DNA of 64,000 nucleotides from Microvirga sp052115485 (lineage in GTDB: Bacteria > Pseudomonadota > Alphaproteobacteria > Rhizobiales > Beijerinckiaceae): the NCBI RefSeq assembly GCF_052115485.1, contig NZ_JBFRGU010000006.1, forward strand, positions 1 to 64,000, written 5' to 3'. Both the position numbers and the translations under genes were made by a program. This document shows, piece by piece, positions 8,626 through 16,963 of this stretch (the stretch's first letter is position 1; each line of letters opens with the position of its first letter). Below the pieces are notes generated by a model. That model ran no database searches. It was not told where the DNA came from and saw nothing but the letters and a program-made list of their open reading frames with translations.

Positions 8626-9272
8626 CGTTCGGCCTTTTTTCGGGAACCATCGTCTCGCCGGACGCAGCGTCCGGCATGGTGAGAACGGACATGAATGATG
8701 TGGCAGCCATCGTCCTCGCCGCCGGACGCAGCACCCGGTTCGACGAAGAGCCAAAACTGTTGGCTTCTCTTCGTGGCAAGACCCTCATACGCCACGCGGT
8801 CGAGGCCGCTCTTGGGTCCGTGGCCGAACCGGTGATCGTGGTGACCGGTCATCGAGCCGAGGAGATAGAGGCGGTGCTGAGGAACCTCCCAGTTCAAGTC
8901 GTTCGTAACCGCTTCTTTGCGGACGGGCTTTCCACATCCCTGAAAATCGGGTTTGCCGCACTGCCACCCGGGACTAGGGCCGCCGTCATTCTCCTTGGCG
9001 ATATGCCCCTCATCACAACAGGTCTGATCGATACGCTTGTGAATCACTGGCGAGCGCTGGGAGCGCCAGCGGCGCTGGTCCCGACGGTGAACGGACAACG
9101 CGGCCACCCTCTTGTGATCTCCCGTGAACTCGAGAGCATGGTCCAAGAACTTTCCGGGGACGTGGGCGCAGGGCCGAGCCTTCGAGAGAGAGCCGATGTT
9201 GTGGAGTGGCCCGTCGCCGATCCGGCTGTTCTCCAGGATGTCGACACAGCAGAAGAACTCAAAAAACTTTAG
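8622..9272 (+). CDS. MocA-like molybdenum cofactor nucleotidyltransferase
   Basis: A nucleotidyltransferase of the MobA/MocA family. AAIVLAAGRSTRFDEEPK is the nucleotide-binding loop, ILLGDMPLI holds the metal-binding aspartate, and GQRGHPLVIS is typical of MocA. MocA adds CMP to the molybdopterin cofactor, giving the cytosine-dinucleotide form used by PaoABC-type enzymes, so its place here is logical. The ATG at 8622 overlaps the upstream stop (ATGA). However, the conserved domain begins near an ATG at 8691, so the true start could be there. CTP versus GTP specificity cannot be read with certainty. Confidence 0.8.
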   Translation: MTFGLFSGTIVSPDAASGMVRTDMNDVAAIVLAAGRSTRFDEEPKLLASLRGKTLIRHAVEAALGSVAEPVIVVTGHRAEEIEAVLRNLPVQVVRNRFFADGLSTSLKIGFAALPPGTRAAVILLGDMPLITTGLIDTLVNHWRALGAPAALVPTVNGQRGHPLVISRELESMVQELSGDVGAGPSLRERADVVEWPVADPAVLQDVDTAEELKKL

Positions 9273-9548
9273 CCTTAAGGCTGCCTCTGCCTCCTCTGGA
9301 ACCGGTCCATAAGGTCGAGCTCTAAGTGGTGTTCGGTCCATCGATAGACACGTTTCAGGGTTGCTTCGATCGCGGATTCCGGCTTTTTGGTTAATTCGTG
9401 GCACGAATTGATTTCCGCCGAAAGAATGCGCTTCCGCATACAGAACTGTATCTTCAATATGTGGAGTCGCCTCTGGCGGCCAACACTGTGCACGGATAAG
9501 CTAATATCCTTGGATTGCCCGTAAGAGTTTTTTATGCGGAGTTTGTCG
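9273..9548. other. Intergenic region between cofactor gene and deoC
   Basis: About 275 bp with no convincing gene. It should contain the promoter of the deoC-aldehyde dehydrogenase pair. No clear operator or terminator could be picked out by eye. Confidence 0.4.
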
Positions 9549-10526
9549 ATGACGTCGTCTGTCAATCATAGCGGTCACCAGAGGAATCCTGGAATTGACC
9601 TCGATCTGAGCTGGCTCGACGATATCCGTCACGTCAATCGGAGCGCCCTTGAAAGGCGCACGCAAACGCTCTCACGCCGACGGAGCATCAAGGGCGAATA
9701 TCAGGCCGCGTGGCTCTTGCGCTCCATCGCCTGCATGGACCTGACGACGTTGTCGAGCCACGATACGGACGAGCGCGTGCGACGTCTCTGCGCCAAGGCA
9801 AGGCAACCGTTGCGACCGGAAATGATCGCTCAACTCGGGCTGGGCGATACCGTTATCCGCCCCGCAGCCGTGTGCGTTTATCACCCGTTTGTCGCAACCG
9901 CGGTCGAGGCCCTTCAAGGCACTGGAATTCAGGTCGCCGCTGTTTCGACGGCATTCCCGCACGGGCTCGCTCCTTTCGCGACCCGTCTGCGGGAGATCGA
10001 GGAATCGGTTGCCGATGGGGCAACCGAGATCGACGTCGTGATCACACGAGGACATGTGCTGAGCGGGCAATGGTCGGCCTTGTATGATGAGGTCAAAGCC
10101 TTTCGGGCAGCCTGCGGCGAGGCTCATCTCAAGGTTATTCTTGGGACCGGTGAGTTGTCCACCTTGCGCAATGTGATGCGCGCGTCGCTCGTCTCCATGA
10201 TGGCCGGTGCGGACTTCGTGAAGACCTCGACCGGCAAGGAAGCCGTCAACGCGACGCTTCCTGTCGGGCTTGCGATGGCTCGATCAATTCGAACATATCA
10301 TGAGCGCACGGGCTGGCTTGTCGGATTCAAGCCTGCGGGCGGGATTTCTTCCGCAAAACAGTCTCTCGACTGGCTCGCGCTGATGCGCGAAGAGCTTGGT
10401 TTGACATGGCTGGATCCGACACTGTTCCGGTTCGGCGCAAGCAGCCTTCTCACCGATATCGAGCGCCAGCTCGAACATTTCCTGACAGGCCGCTATTCGG
10501 CCAACCACCGCCACGCAATCGCATAA
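9549..10526 (+). CDS. deoC: Deoxyribose-phosphate aldolase
   Basis: Cleaves 2-deoxyribose-5-phosphate to glyceraldehyde-3-phosphate and acetaldehyde. The Schiff-base lysine is in DFVKTSTGKEAVNATL. The loops CMDLTTLS, VCVYHPFV and KVILGTGELST are in family order. At 325 residues it is the longer, animal-like form. Its N-terminal extension (about 60 residues, with HVNRSALERRTQ) is typical of that form. The ATG at 9549 is preferred over 9534 because CGGAG lies 7 bp ahead of it. The next gene, an aldehyde dehydrogenase, starts 17 bp downstream, which suggests it oxidises the acetaldehyde produced. Confidence 0.9.
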   Translation: MTSSVNHSGHQRNPGIDLDLSWLDDIRHVNRSALERRTQTLSRRRSIKGEYQAAWLLRSIACMDLTTLSSHDTDERVRRLCAKARQPLRPEMIAQLGLGDTVIRPAAVCVYHPFVATAVEALQGTGIQVAAVSTAFPHGLAPFATRLREIEESVADGATEIDVVITRGHVLSGQWSALYDEVKAFRAACGEAHLKVILGTGELSTLRNVMRASLVSMMAGADFVKTSTGKEAVNATLPVGLAMARSIRTYHERTGWLVGFKPAGGISSAKQSLDWLALMREELGLTWLDPTLFRFGASSLLTDIERQLEHFLTGRYSANHRHAIA

Positions 10527-10543
10527 GAACGACGGGGAATACC

Positions 10544-12922
10544 GTGAATATTCTGGAGAAGTACGCCACCATGGAATATGGACCGTCCCCAGAGGCCCGC
10601 AACGAGGCCGATGCCTGGCTGGCGCAACGAAACTTTGGCGAAGCGCTTTTCATCGACGGTTCCTGGCGTGCGCCTGTATCGGCCGAAGCCTTTGAGGTTA
10701 TCGAACCGGCCACGGGCCTTACGATTGCCAACGTGGCTTCTGCAGGCGCGGAAGATGTTGCAGCTGCCGTTGCGGCCGCGCAGCGGGCGCAGGCCGCCTG
10801 GGGCGCCACATCGGGCTTCGAGCGGGCGCGTGTCTTGTATGCGCTCGGACGCATGCTGCAACGCAACGCGCGTCTCTTCGCCGTGCTGGAATCGATCAAT
10901 AACGGCAAGCCGATCCGCGAAAGCCGGGACATCGATGTTCCCCTCGCGGTTCGTCACTTTCTCTACCACGCGGGCTGGGCGCAGGCGATGGAGCGCGAGT
11001 TCCCCGGCTACAAGCCCGTGGGCGTCGTCGGACAGATCATCCCCTGGAACTTTCCACTGTTGATGTTGGCATGGAAGATCGCGCCGGCTCTGGCCGCCGG
11101 TTGTACGGTCATTCTGAAACCGGCGGAGTTCACGCCGCTGACGGCCATTCTGTTTGCCGAAATGTGCGAGCGTTGCGGCGTGCCGAAGGGTGTCGTGAAC
11201 ATTCTGCCCGGCGGCCCCGAAGCAGGCGCTGCGATTGTCCGGCATCCGGATATCGCCAAGATCGCTTTCACGGGATCGTCCGAGGTCGGCAAACTGATCC
11301 GGAAGGAGACGGCGGGGTCGGGCAAGAAATTGTCGCTGGAACTCGGCGGCAAGTCGCCTTTCATCGTTCTTGAGGATGCAGATCTCGACAGCGCCGTCGA
11401 AGGCCTTGTCGATGGGATCTGGTTCAATCAGGGACAGGTATGCTGCGCCGGATCCAGGCTCCTGATGCATGAAAGCATCGCGGAGAAATTCATCGCAAAG
11501 ACGAAGGCGCGCATGGCGCAAATGCGCGTCGGCAGCCCCCTCGACAAGAACACCGATATCGGTGCCATCGTCGCCTCCGTGCAGATCGAGCGTATCCGTG
11601 AATTGGTCGCCGAAGGGGAGAAGCAAGGAGCAGTGTGCTGGCAGCCGGATTGCGCGCTCCCGTCCTCCGGACTCTTCTATCCGCCGACGCTCGTCACCAA
11701 TGTTTCGCCTGCCAACATCCTCGTGCAGGAGGAAATCTTCGGCCCGGTTCTCGTCGCGATGACGTTCCGCACCATCGACGAGGCCATCGAACTCGCCAAC
11801 AACAGCCGCTATGGTCTCGCCGCATCCGTATGGAGCGAGAACATGAACGCGGCGCTCCATGTCGCGCCGCAATTGAAAGCGGGCGTGGTCTGGCTCAACG
11901 GCACCAACATGTTCGACGCGAGCTGCAGCTTCGGCGGATATCGCGAGAGCGGATTTGGCCGCGAAGGCGGGCGCGAAGGATTGCAGGAATATCTCGTTCC
12001 TCAATCGTCTTCAAAGCCGCTGTATCGTCCGCTGCCGGAGCTTGAAGCCGTCGAGGGCGACGAGGGTGAAAGCCTCGGCATCATCGACCGGACCCATAAG
12101 CTGTACATCGGCGGAAAGCAGGTTCGTCCGGACGGCAATTATTCGATGCGTGTTGCCGACAGCGCGGGACGGTTCGCAGGAGAGGTCGGTCTCGGAAGTC
12201 GCAAGGATATCCGCGACGCGGTCACGGTCGCGCGGGCCTGCCACAGCTGGTCCGAGACGACCGCCTATAATCGCTCGCAGGTGCTCTACTTCCTGGCGGA
12301 AAACCTGTCATCGCGCGCGGTGGAGTTCGCCAACCGCCTGCAACAGTTGACGGGAATGACGGCCGAGGCCGCTACGAACGAGGTCGAGCTCTCGATCAAA
12401 TGCATCTTCGCTTATGCCGGATGGGCGGACAAGTTCGAGGGCCGCGTCCATTCTCCGCCCATGCGCGGGGTCGCGATCGCCATGAACGAACCGGTCGGCA
12501 CGATCGGGATCGTCGCGCCGGACGATACGCCGCTGTTGGGCTTCGTTTCGATGATTGCGCCCGCGCTCGCCATGGGTAATCGCGTGATCGCGGTTCCTTC
12601 CGCCCGCTATCCGCTGGTCGCCACCGATCTGTTCCAGGTCCTCAACATCTCGGATCTCCCAGCCGGATCGATCAACATCGTCACCGGCCGGAGCGCCGAA
12701 CTCGCTCTGGTCCTCGCCCGTCATGATGACGTCGACGGACTCTGGTGTGTTGCCGAGAGCGAGATCTGCCGAACCGTCGAGGCGGAGTCCGCAGGCAACA
12801 TCAAGCGCGTATGGACCAATGCCGGGCTTGTTATCGATTGGCAAGCGGAGGGAGCTCATGAAGATGTTTGGCTGCGGCGCGCAACTGAGGTGAAGAACGT
12901 CTGGATCCCCTACGGCGAGTGA
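10544..12922 (+). CDS. Double-domain aldehyde dehydrogenase, second domain degenerate
   Basis: A 792-residue protein of two ALDH domains. Domain 1 (residues about 35-510) is complete: PWNFPLLM, FTGSSEVGK, the general base in LELGGKSP (E266) and the nucleophile in GQVCCAG (C300). Domain 2 (residues about 545-792) keeps the NAD-fold sequence (IGIVAPDDTPLLGF, MIAPALAMGN). It lacks the catalytic-cysteine motif and ends early, so it is probably structural. The frame is open from 10406 inside deoC. A GTG at 10544 behind GGGGA is the likeliest start, with an ATG at 10571 possible. Linkage to deoC points to oxidation of acetaldehyde or a deoxyribose-derived aldehyde. Confidence 0.85.
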   Translation: MNILEKYATMEYGPSPEARNEADAWLAQRNFGEALFIDGSWRAPVSAEAFEVIEPATGLTIANVASAGAEDVAAAVAAAQRAQAAWGATSGFERARVLYALGRMLQRNARLFAVLESINNGKPIRESRDIDVPLAVRHFLYHAGWAQAMEREFPGYKPVGVVGQIIPWNFPLLMLAWKIAPALAAGCTVILKPAEFTPLTAILFAEMCERCGVPKGVVNILPGGPEAGAAIVRHPDIAKIAFTGSSEVGKLIRKETAGSGKKLSLELGGKSPFIVLEDADLDSAVEGLVDGIWFNQGQVCCAGSRLLMHESIAEKFIAKTKARMAQMRVGSPLDKNTDIGAIVASVQIERIRELVAEGEKQGAVCWQPDCALPSSGLFYPPTLVTNVSPANILVQEEIFGPVLVAMTFRTIDEAIELANNSRYGLAASVWSENMNAALHVAPQLKAGVVWLNGTNMFDASCSFGGYRESGFGREGGREGLQEYLVPQSSSKPLYRPLPELEAVEGDEGESLGIIDRTHKLYIGGKQVRPDGNYSMRVADSAGRFAGEVGLGSRKDIRDAVTVARACHSWSETTAYNRSQVLYFLAENLSSRAVEFANRLQQLTGMTAEAATNEVELSIKCIFAYAGWADKFEGRVHSPPMRGVAIAMNEPVGTIGIVAPDDTPLLGFVSMIAPALAMGNRVIAVPSARYPLVATDLFQVLNISDLPAGSINIVTGRSAELALVLARHDDVDGLWCVAESEICRTVEAESAGNIKRVWTNAGLVIDWQAEGAHEDVWLRRATEVKNVWIPYGE

Positions 12923-12999
12923 CCAACGCGTCGTGATGGGATCAGATTGTGCTTCGCAGGCGGACACATCGAGGGCGAAGCCAGGGGAGCGCAATATTC

Positions 13000-13236
13000 C
13001 TATTTACGACTGTCGTCGATGACGTAGTAGTCAGCTTCAATCGTCTGTGGGGCCTCCCTGTTTCCACTCATCCGGCGAAACCGCCATCGGCTAAAAATCG
13101 CGATTCCTACAGCAACGGGGATCGCGATCAAGGCGAGGCCCGCAGCCAGCGCGAGCAAAAGCAACCCAAGCGAAACCGCAATGACCAACACCAAAAAGGC
13201 GCCCCAACGCGGCACCCGGACAAACCGAATTCCCAT
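13000..13236 (-). CDS. Small two-helix membrane protein, function unknown
   Basis: A 78-residue protein starting at the ATG at 13236, with GAGG about 10 bp upstream; the frame is open to 13326 but without a better start. Residues about 10-45 form one long or two short hydrophobic helices (WGAFLVLVIAVSLGLLLLAL...). A basic stretch (SRWRFRRMSG) and an acidic tail (IEADYYVIDDSRK) follow. The ADYYVIDD tail recurs, as far as I recall, in small hypothetical membrane proteins of alphaproteobacteria. It stands alone between two unrelated units. Confidence 0.6.
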   Translation of the reverse strand: MGIRFVRVPRWGAFLVLVIAVSLGLLLLALAAGLALIAIPVAVGIAIFSRWRFRRMSGNREAPQTIEADYYVIDDSRK

Positions 13237-13442
13237 GATCGTTTGACCTCGACCGATCAACTCATCCCTCGACTGCAACAAATTTTCAGCGCTGATATAT
13301 GTGATGATCGCCATAGCGATCCGCAAGATCGCCTCGAGAGAATGACTGCCTCGCGACTCTCACTCATTCAGAGCAAAAAGTCCTGATTTAGGCAAAGCGC
13401 GTGACTTGAAGCCGAGCGCCAAATGCCGCCGAAAAGCATATC

Positions 13443-13503
13443 CTAGAGCATGATCAGAAGTGGAAACCGGTGTTTGCCCGGATCATGTGGCATCAAACTC
13501 TAG
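13443..13503. repeat. Rhizobial-type intergenic palindromic element
   Basis: Nested inverted repeats: CTAGAG (13443-13448) pairs with CTCTAG (13498-13503), and CATGATC (13449-13455) pairs with GATCATG (13481-13487), around a TGGAAACCGG core. Elements with this GAGCATGATC...GATCATG layout are common between genes in Hyphomicrobiales. It touches the livM stop codon and may act as an RNA hairpin at the end of that transcript. Confidence 0.6.
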
Positions 13504-14474
13504 ACGATCTCGTCAGGCTTCCGTTTGACGATGTTCATGATCTCTCCGGCAATACCACGACGAAAGAGAAGGACGCAGATGACGAAGATGATGCCGATCA
13601 GCACCGTAACGGGAAAGTCCGAGGTGGCGAGATAGTTTTGCAGGGCAATCACGAGCCCTGCTCCGACGACAGGCCCAATCAAAGTGCCGATGCCGCCGAG
13701 AAGCGTCATCAGGATGACCTCGCCGGACATCTGCCATTGCACATCGGTCAGCGTTGCGAATTGAAAGACGATAGCCTTCGTCCCACCCGCAAGGCCAGCC
13801 AACGCCGCCGACATGACGAATGCGCCGAGCTTGTAGCGGTCGACGCGGTAGCCGAGCGAGATGGTCCGTCTCTCATTCTCCCGAATGGCCTTGAGAATGT
13901 TACCGAACGGCGAATTCACGATGCGCCACACGGCAAAGAAGCCAAACAGGAAGATGGCGAGAGTGACGTAATACATGGCCAAAGGCTCGTTGAGATCGAC
14001 GAGACCGAGGAGCCGGCCGCGCGGCACACCCTGGATGCCGTCTTCACCATGCGTGAAAGGTACTTGCAGGCAGATGAAGGCGAACATCTGCCCGAGCGCC
14101 AGCGTGATCATGGCGAAATAGATGCCCTGGCGACGAATGGCGAGCGAACCGACCACGAGCCCCAGAAAAGCAGCGCCGGCAACGCCAAGAAGAATTCCGG
14201 CAAGCGGCTCGAAACCCCAAACCTTGACCGCATGCGCCGTGAAATAAGCAGCACCGCCGAAAAAGGTCGCGTGACCGAATGAGAGAAGCCCCACATACCC
14301 AATGAGGAGATTGAACGCGCAGGCGAACAGCGCGAAACACAGCACACTCATCAGAAAGACTGGATAGAGGAAAAAGGGCGCAGCAAGCAGAGCCGCGATT
14401 GCGATGACGCCAAACGCCATGTTCGATGCCCGAAACTTCGACTGAACCGAGGAATGCAGAACTTTTGCAGTCAT
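13500..14474 (-). CDS. livM: Branched-chain amino acid-type ABC transporter permease LivM
   Basis: A 324-residue inner-membrane permease with about eight hydrophobic helices. It has the family signature NLLIGYVGLLSFGHATFFGG and the cytoplasmic-loop motif SPFGNILKAIRENE, where the ATPase docks. The start at 14474 is favoured because GGAGG (14482-14486) is 7 bp away; the nearer ATG at 14480 overlaps the livH stop. It is the last gene of the livK-G-F-H-M unit. Such transporters import branched-chain amino acids, amides or other small solutes, and the sequence does not show which. Confidence 0.88.
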   Translation of the reverse strand: MTAKVLHSSVQSKFRASNMAFGVIAIAALLAAPFFLYPVFLMSVLCFALFACAFNLLIGYVGLLSFGHATFFGGAAYFTAHAVKVWGFEPLAGILLGVAGAAFLGLVVGSLAIRRQGIYFAMITLALGQMFAFICLQVPFTHGEDGIQGVPRGRLLGLVDLNEPLAMYYVTLAIFLFGFFAVWRIVNSPFGNILKAIRENERRTISLGYRVDRYKLGAFVMSAALAGLAGGTKAIVFQFATLTDVQWQMSGEVILMTLLGGIGTLIGPVVGAGLVIALQNYLATSDFPVTVLIGIIFVICVLLFRRGIAGEIMNIVKRKPDEIV

Positions 14475-14476
14475 AC

Positions 14477-15364
14477 TCATTCCTCCCGACCGAAGAGGCC
14501 CGCAGGTCTGACGAGCAGAACGATGGCCATGACTACGAAAATCACGATGCTCGAGGCTTCGGGATAGAAAACCTTGGTGAGCCCCTCGAGTACACCCAGC
14601 ATATAACCCGTAACGATGGCGCCAAGGATCGAACCCATACCGCCGACGACGACCACGGCGAAGACGACAATGATGAGGTTGGAGCCCATGAGCGGGCTCA
14701 CCTGATAGATGGGAGCCGCCAGCACCCCCGCCAGCGCCGCGAGCGCCGCACCCAGTCCATATGTCAGCGTCAGAAGTCGCGGCACGTTCACGCCGAAGGC
14801 CTGAACCAGGGTCGCGTTTTCTGTGGACGCGCGCAGATACGATCCGAGACGCGTCTTCTCGATAAGAAGCCAGGTCGCCAGACAAATAGCCAAGGATGCG
14901 ACGACCACCCACCCGCGATAGATGGGCATGAACATGAAACCGAGATTCAGCGCACCGGTCAGTTGCGAGGGTGGCGCATAAGGTTTGCCCGCGGCGCCGA
15001 ACCAATAGCGAAACGCTCCCTCGAAGATGAGAGCCAGTCCGAAGGTCAGCAAAAGCCCGTAGAGCGGGTCCAGACCATAGAGACGGCGCAGCATCGTGAG
15101 TTCGATTACAACCGCGACCGCGCCGACGATGAGGGGAGCGAGAATGAGGGACGGCCAGTATCCGATACCGGCATAGTTAAGGAGCCCGTAAGCAGCAAAA
15201 GCGCCGAGCATGTACTGCGCTCCGTGAGCGAAGTTGATCACCCGAAGCAAGCCGAAGATGACCGCGAGGCCAAGGCTCAGCAGTGCGTAGAACGAACCAT
15301 TGATGAGCCCGATGAGGATCTGGCCGTAGAGGGCGGGCGTCGGAATGCCGAATATGGTGGTCAT
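14477..15364 (-). CDS. livH: Branched-chain amino acid-type ABC transporter permease LivH
   Basis: A 295-residue membrane permease partner of LivM. Hallmarks are LINGSFYALLSLGLAVIFGLLRVINFAHGAQYMLGA near the N-terminus and the EAA-like loop STENATLVQAFGVN. The start is set at the ATG at 15364, where the conserved sequence begins (MTTIFGIPTPALYGQ); upstream in-frame sequence is unlike the family. It lies 7 bp after livF and its stop overlaps the livM start region, so translation is coupled. Confidence 0.88.
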   Translation of the reverse strand: MTTIFGIPTPALYGQILIGLINGSFYALLSLGLAVIFGLLRVINFAHGAQYMLGAFAAYGLLNYAGIGYWPSLILAPLIVGAVAVVIELTMLRRLYGLDPLYGLLLTFGLALIFEGAFRYWFGAAGKPYAPPSQLTGALNLGFMFMPIYRGWVVVASLAICLATWLLIEKTRLGSYLRASTENATLVQAFGVNVPRLLTLTYGLGAALAALAGVLAAPIYQVSPLMGSNLIIVVFAVVVVGGMGSILGAIVTGYMLGVLEGLTKVFYPEASSIVIFVVMAIVLLVRPAGLFGREE

Positions 15365-15371
15365 GGCGTCC

Positions 15372-16079
15372 TCAAACCCCGAGCACTTCGTGGAGCTGGC
15401 TCGCATGGGCATCGAGCTCATGCGTCGGGAAGGAATTCACCATGCGCCCATCCTCCATGAGATAGAAGCGATCGGCCACCTTACGCGCGAAGCGGAAATT
15501 CTGCTCCACGAGAAGAACCGTCATGCCGCGCTCTTTCAGTGCCACGAGCACGTCTCCGATACGCTGAACGATCACAGGAGCAAGCCCTTCCGTCGGCTCG
15601 TCCAGAAGCAGGATTTTGGCGCCTGTCCGAAGCACGCGGGCAATGGCGAGCATCTGCTGCTCGCCACCCGACAGTTTGGTGCCCTGGCTTGAGCGTCGCT
15701 CATGCAAATTCGGAAAGAGACGATAGATTTCCTCAACGCTCATGCCGTTCTCCGCCACCTTCGGCGGGAGCATGAGGTTCTCCTCCACATTGAGGCTCGC
15801 GAAAATACCGCGCTCCTCTGGCACATAACCCAGACCAGCTTGCGCTACGCGGTGGAGCGGCAAGCCCAGAAGATCCTGTCCGCGCAACCGGATGACCCCT
15901 TCGCGCCGGCGAAGAATCCCCATGATTGCCCGCAAGGTCGTCGTCTTGCCGGCACCATTGCGGCCGAGCAGCGTCACGGTTTCACCTTCACGGATATCGA
16001 GATCGATACCATGCAGGACGTGGCTCTCGCCGTACCAGGCATTAAGCCCCCGAACTTCGAGAAGAGGGGCGTCAGTCAT
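15372..16079 (-). CDS. livF: Branched-chain amino acid-type ABC transporter ATPase LivF
   Basis: A 235-residue ATP-binding subunit. Walker A is GRNGAGKTTT, the ABC signature is LSGGEQQML, Walker B is ILLLDEPTEGLAP, followed by the switch region VLLVEQNFRFA with glutamine in place of the usual histidine region of LivF proteins. The start is the ATG at 16079, inside the end of livG. The open frame upstream of it is only a shadow of livG. Works with LivG as a heterodimer beneath LivH/LivM. Confidence 0.88.
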   Translation of the reverse strand: MTDAPLLEVRGLNAWYGESHVLHGIDLDIREGETVTLLGRNGAGKTTTLRAIMGILRRREGVIRLRGQDLLGLPLHRVAQAGLGYVPEERGIFASLNVEENLMLPPKVAENGMSVEEIYRLFPNLHERRSSQGTKLSGGEQQMLAIARVLRTGAKILLLDEPTEGLAPVIVQRIGDVLVALKERGMTVLLVEQNFRFARKVADRFYLMEDGRMVNSFPTHELDAHASQLHEVLGV

Positions 16080-16830
16080 GCTCAGTTCCCATATAGGCTT
16101 CGCGCACTCGGGGATCGGCGCTGACGGTCTCATATGATCCATCGGCCAGGATCTCACCGCGAGCCAGAACGGTGACCCTGTCACAGAGATCGGCAACAAC
16201 ATTGAGGTTGTGCTCAACCATCAGCACTGTACGGCCTTTGGCAATGCGGCGAATGAGTTCGGTGATGCGGCCTATATCCTCATGCCCCATCCCCGCCATC
16301 GGCTCATCGAGAAGGAGCATGGCGGGTTCAAGAGCGAGCGTCGTCGCAATTTCGAGCGCACGTTTACGGCCATACGACAACGCCACAGCGGGCCGATGCG
16401 CATAGCTCGTGAGGCCGACAGCGTCGATGAGTTCCATGGCCCGCTCATCCAACGCTGTAAGTACCGATGAAGAACGCCAGAACTGGGTGGCAAGGTTCGA
16501 GGGGCGCTGCAGTGCCACGCGTACATTGTCGAGCACCGTCAGATTCGGAAACACCGCCGAAATCTGAAAAGAGCGGACGAGACCGAGTCGAGCAACCTCG
16601 GTAGGCTTCATGGCCGTGATGTCGCTTCCGCGAAAGGTGATCTGGCCGCGCGTCGGCGTCAGGAATTTGGTGAGCAGGTTGAAGACGGTCGTCTTGCCGG
16701 CGCCATTGGGGCCGATCAAAGCATGAACCGATCCCTCATGCACGGAAAGCGTCACATCCTTCACGGCGACAAAGCCGCGAAACTCCATGGTGAGTTTTGT
16801 GGCGCTCAGGATAGGCTGGTTATGGACCAT
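16072..16830 (-). CDS. livG: Branched-chain amino acid-type ABC transporter ATPase LivG
   Basis: A 252-residue ATP-binding subunit. Walker A is GPNGAGKTTV, and MEFRGFVAVKDVTL at the N-terminus is typical of LivG. A LSYGRKRALEIA signature replaces the canonical LSGGQ, as usual for LivG. Walker B is AMLLLDEPMAGMG, with switch LMVEHNLNVV. It overlaps livF by 8 bp and follows a stem-loop 3' of the binding-protein gene. Confidence 0.88.
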   Translation of the reverse strand: MVHNQPILSATKLTMEFRGFVAVKDVTLSVHEGSVHALIGPNGAGKTTVFNLLTKFLTPTRGQITFRGSDITAMKPTEVARLGLVRSFQISAVFPNLTVLDNVRVALQRPSNLATQFWRSSSVLTALDERAMELIDAVGLTSYAHRPAVALSYGRKRALEIATTLALEPAMLLLDEPMAGMGHEDIGRITELIRRIAKGRTVLMVEHNLNVVADLCDRVTVLARGEILADGSYETVSADPRVREAYMGTEHD

Positions 16831-16920
16831 ACTGCCGACAATCTCGCGCGATGAACAGGCGATAGCGGGTGAGGATAAGACGCCCCGTTTGAAACTCCCG
16901 CGAAATCTGACCCGAACCGG

Positions 16921-16951
16921 GCAACAGGGACAGCATTGCCGTCCCTGTTGC
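16921..16951 (-). terminator. Stem-loop between the livK-type gene and livG
   Basis: GCAACAGGGAC (16921-16931) pairs perfectly with GTCCCTGTTGC (16941-16951) around a 9-nt loop, just past the stop of the binding-protein gene. No T-run follows on the minus strand. It is therefore more likely an RNA-stabilising or partial attenuator hairpin that keeps binding-protein levels above those of the membrane subunits than a full terminator. Confidence 0.55.
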
Positions 16952-16963
16952 GATGACGAAGAA

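Noticed and set aside
8421..9404. 327-codon open frame on the minus strand
   Set aside because: Covers the 3' part of the XdhC Rossmann gene and the MocA-like gene on the opposite strand; no domain recognised.
9275..9565. 96-codon minus-strand frame in the intergenic region before deoC
   Set aside because: A segment such as AIEATLKRVYRWTEHHLELD looks protein-like, but there is no ribosome binding site and no family match, so it was not called.
10493..12004. 503-codon open frame on the minus strand
   Set aside because: Shadow of the double-domain aldehyde dehydrogenase; no family motifs, while the plus-strand frame is fully conserved.
13443..13503. Insertion-sequence end or attachment site
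   Set aside because: The nested palindrome has no adjacent transposase or target duplication and fits the common small intergenic element of Hyphomicrobiales.
14426..15460. 344-codon open frame on the plus strand
   Set aside because: Antisense to livM/livH; composition rich in charged and glutamine residues, typical of a shadow of membrane protein genes.
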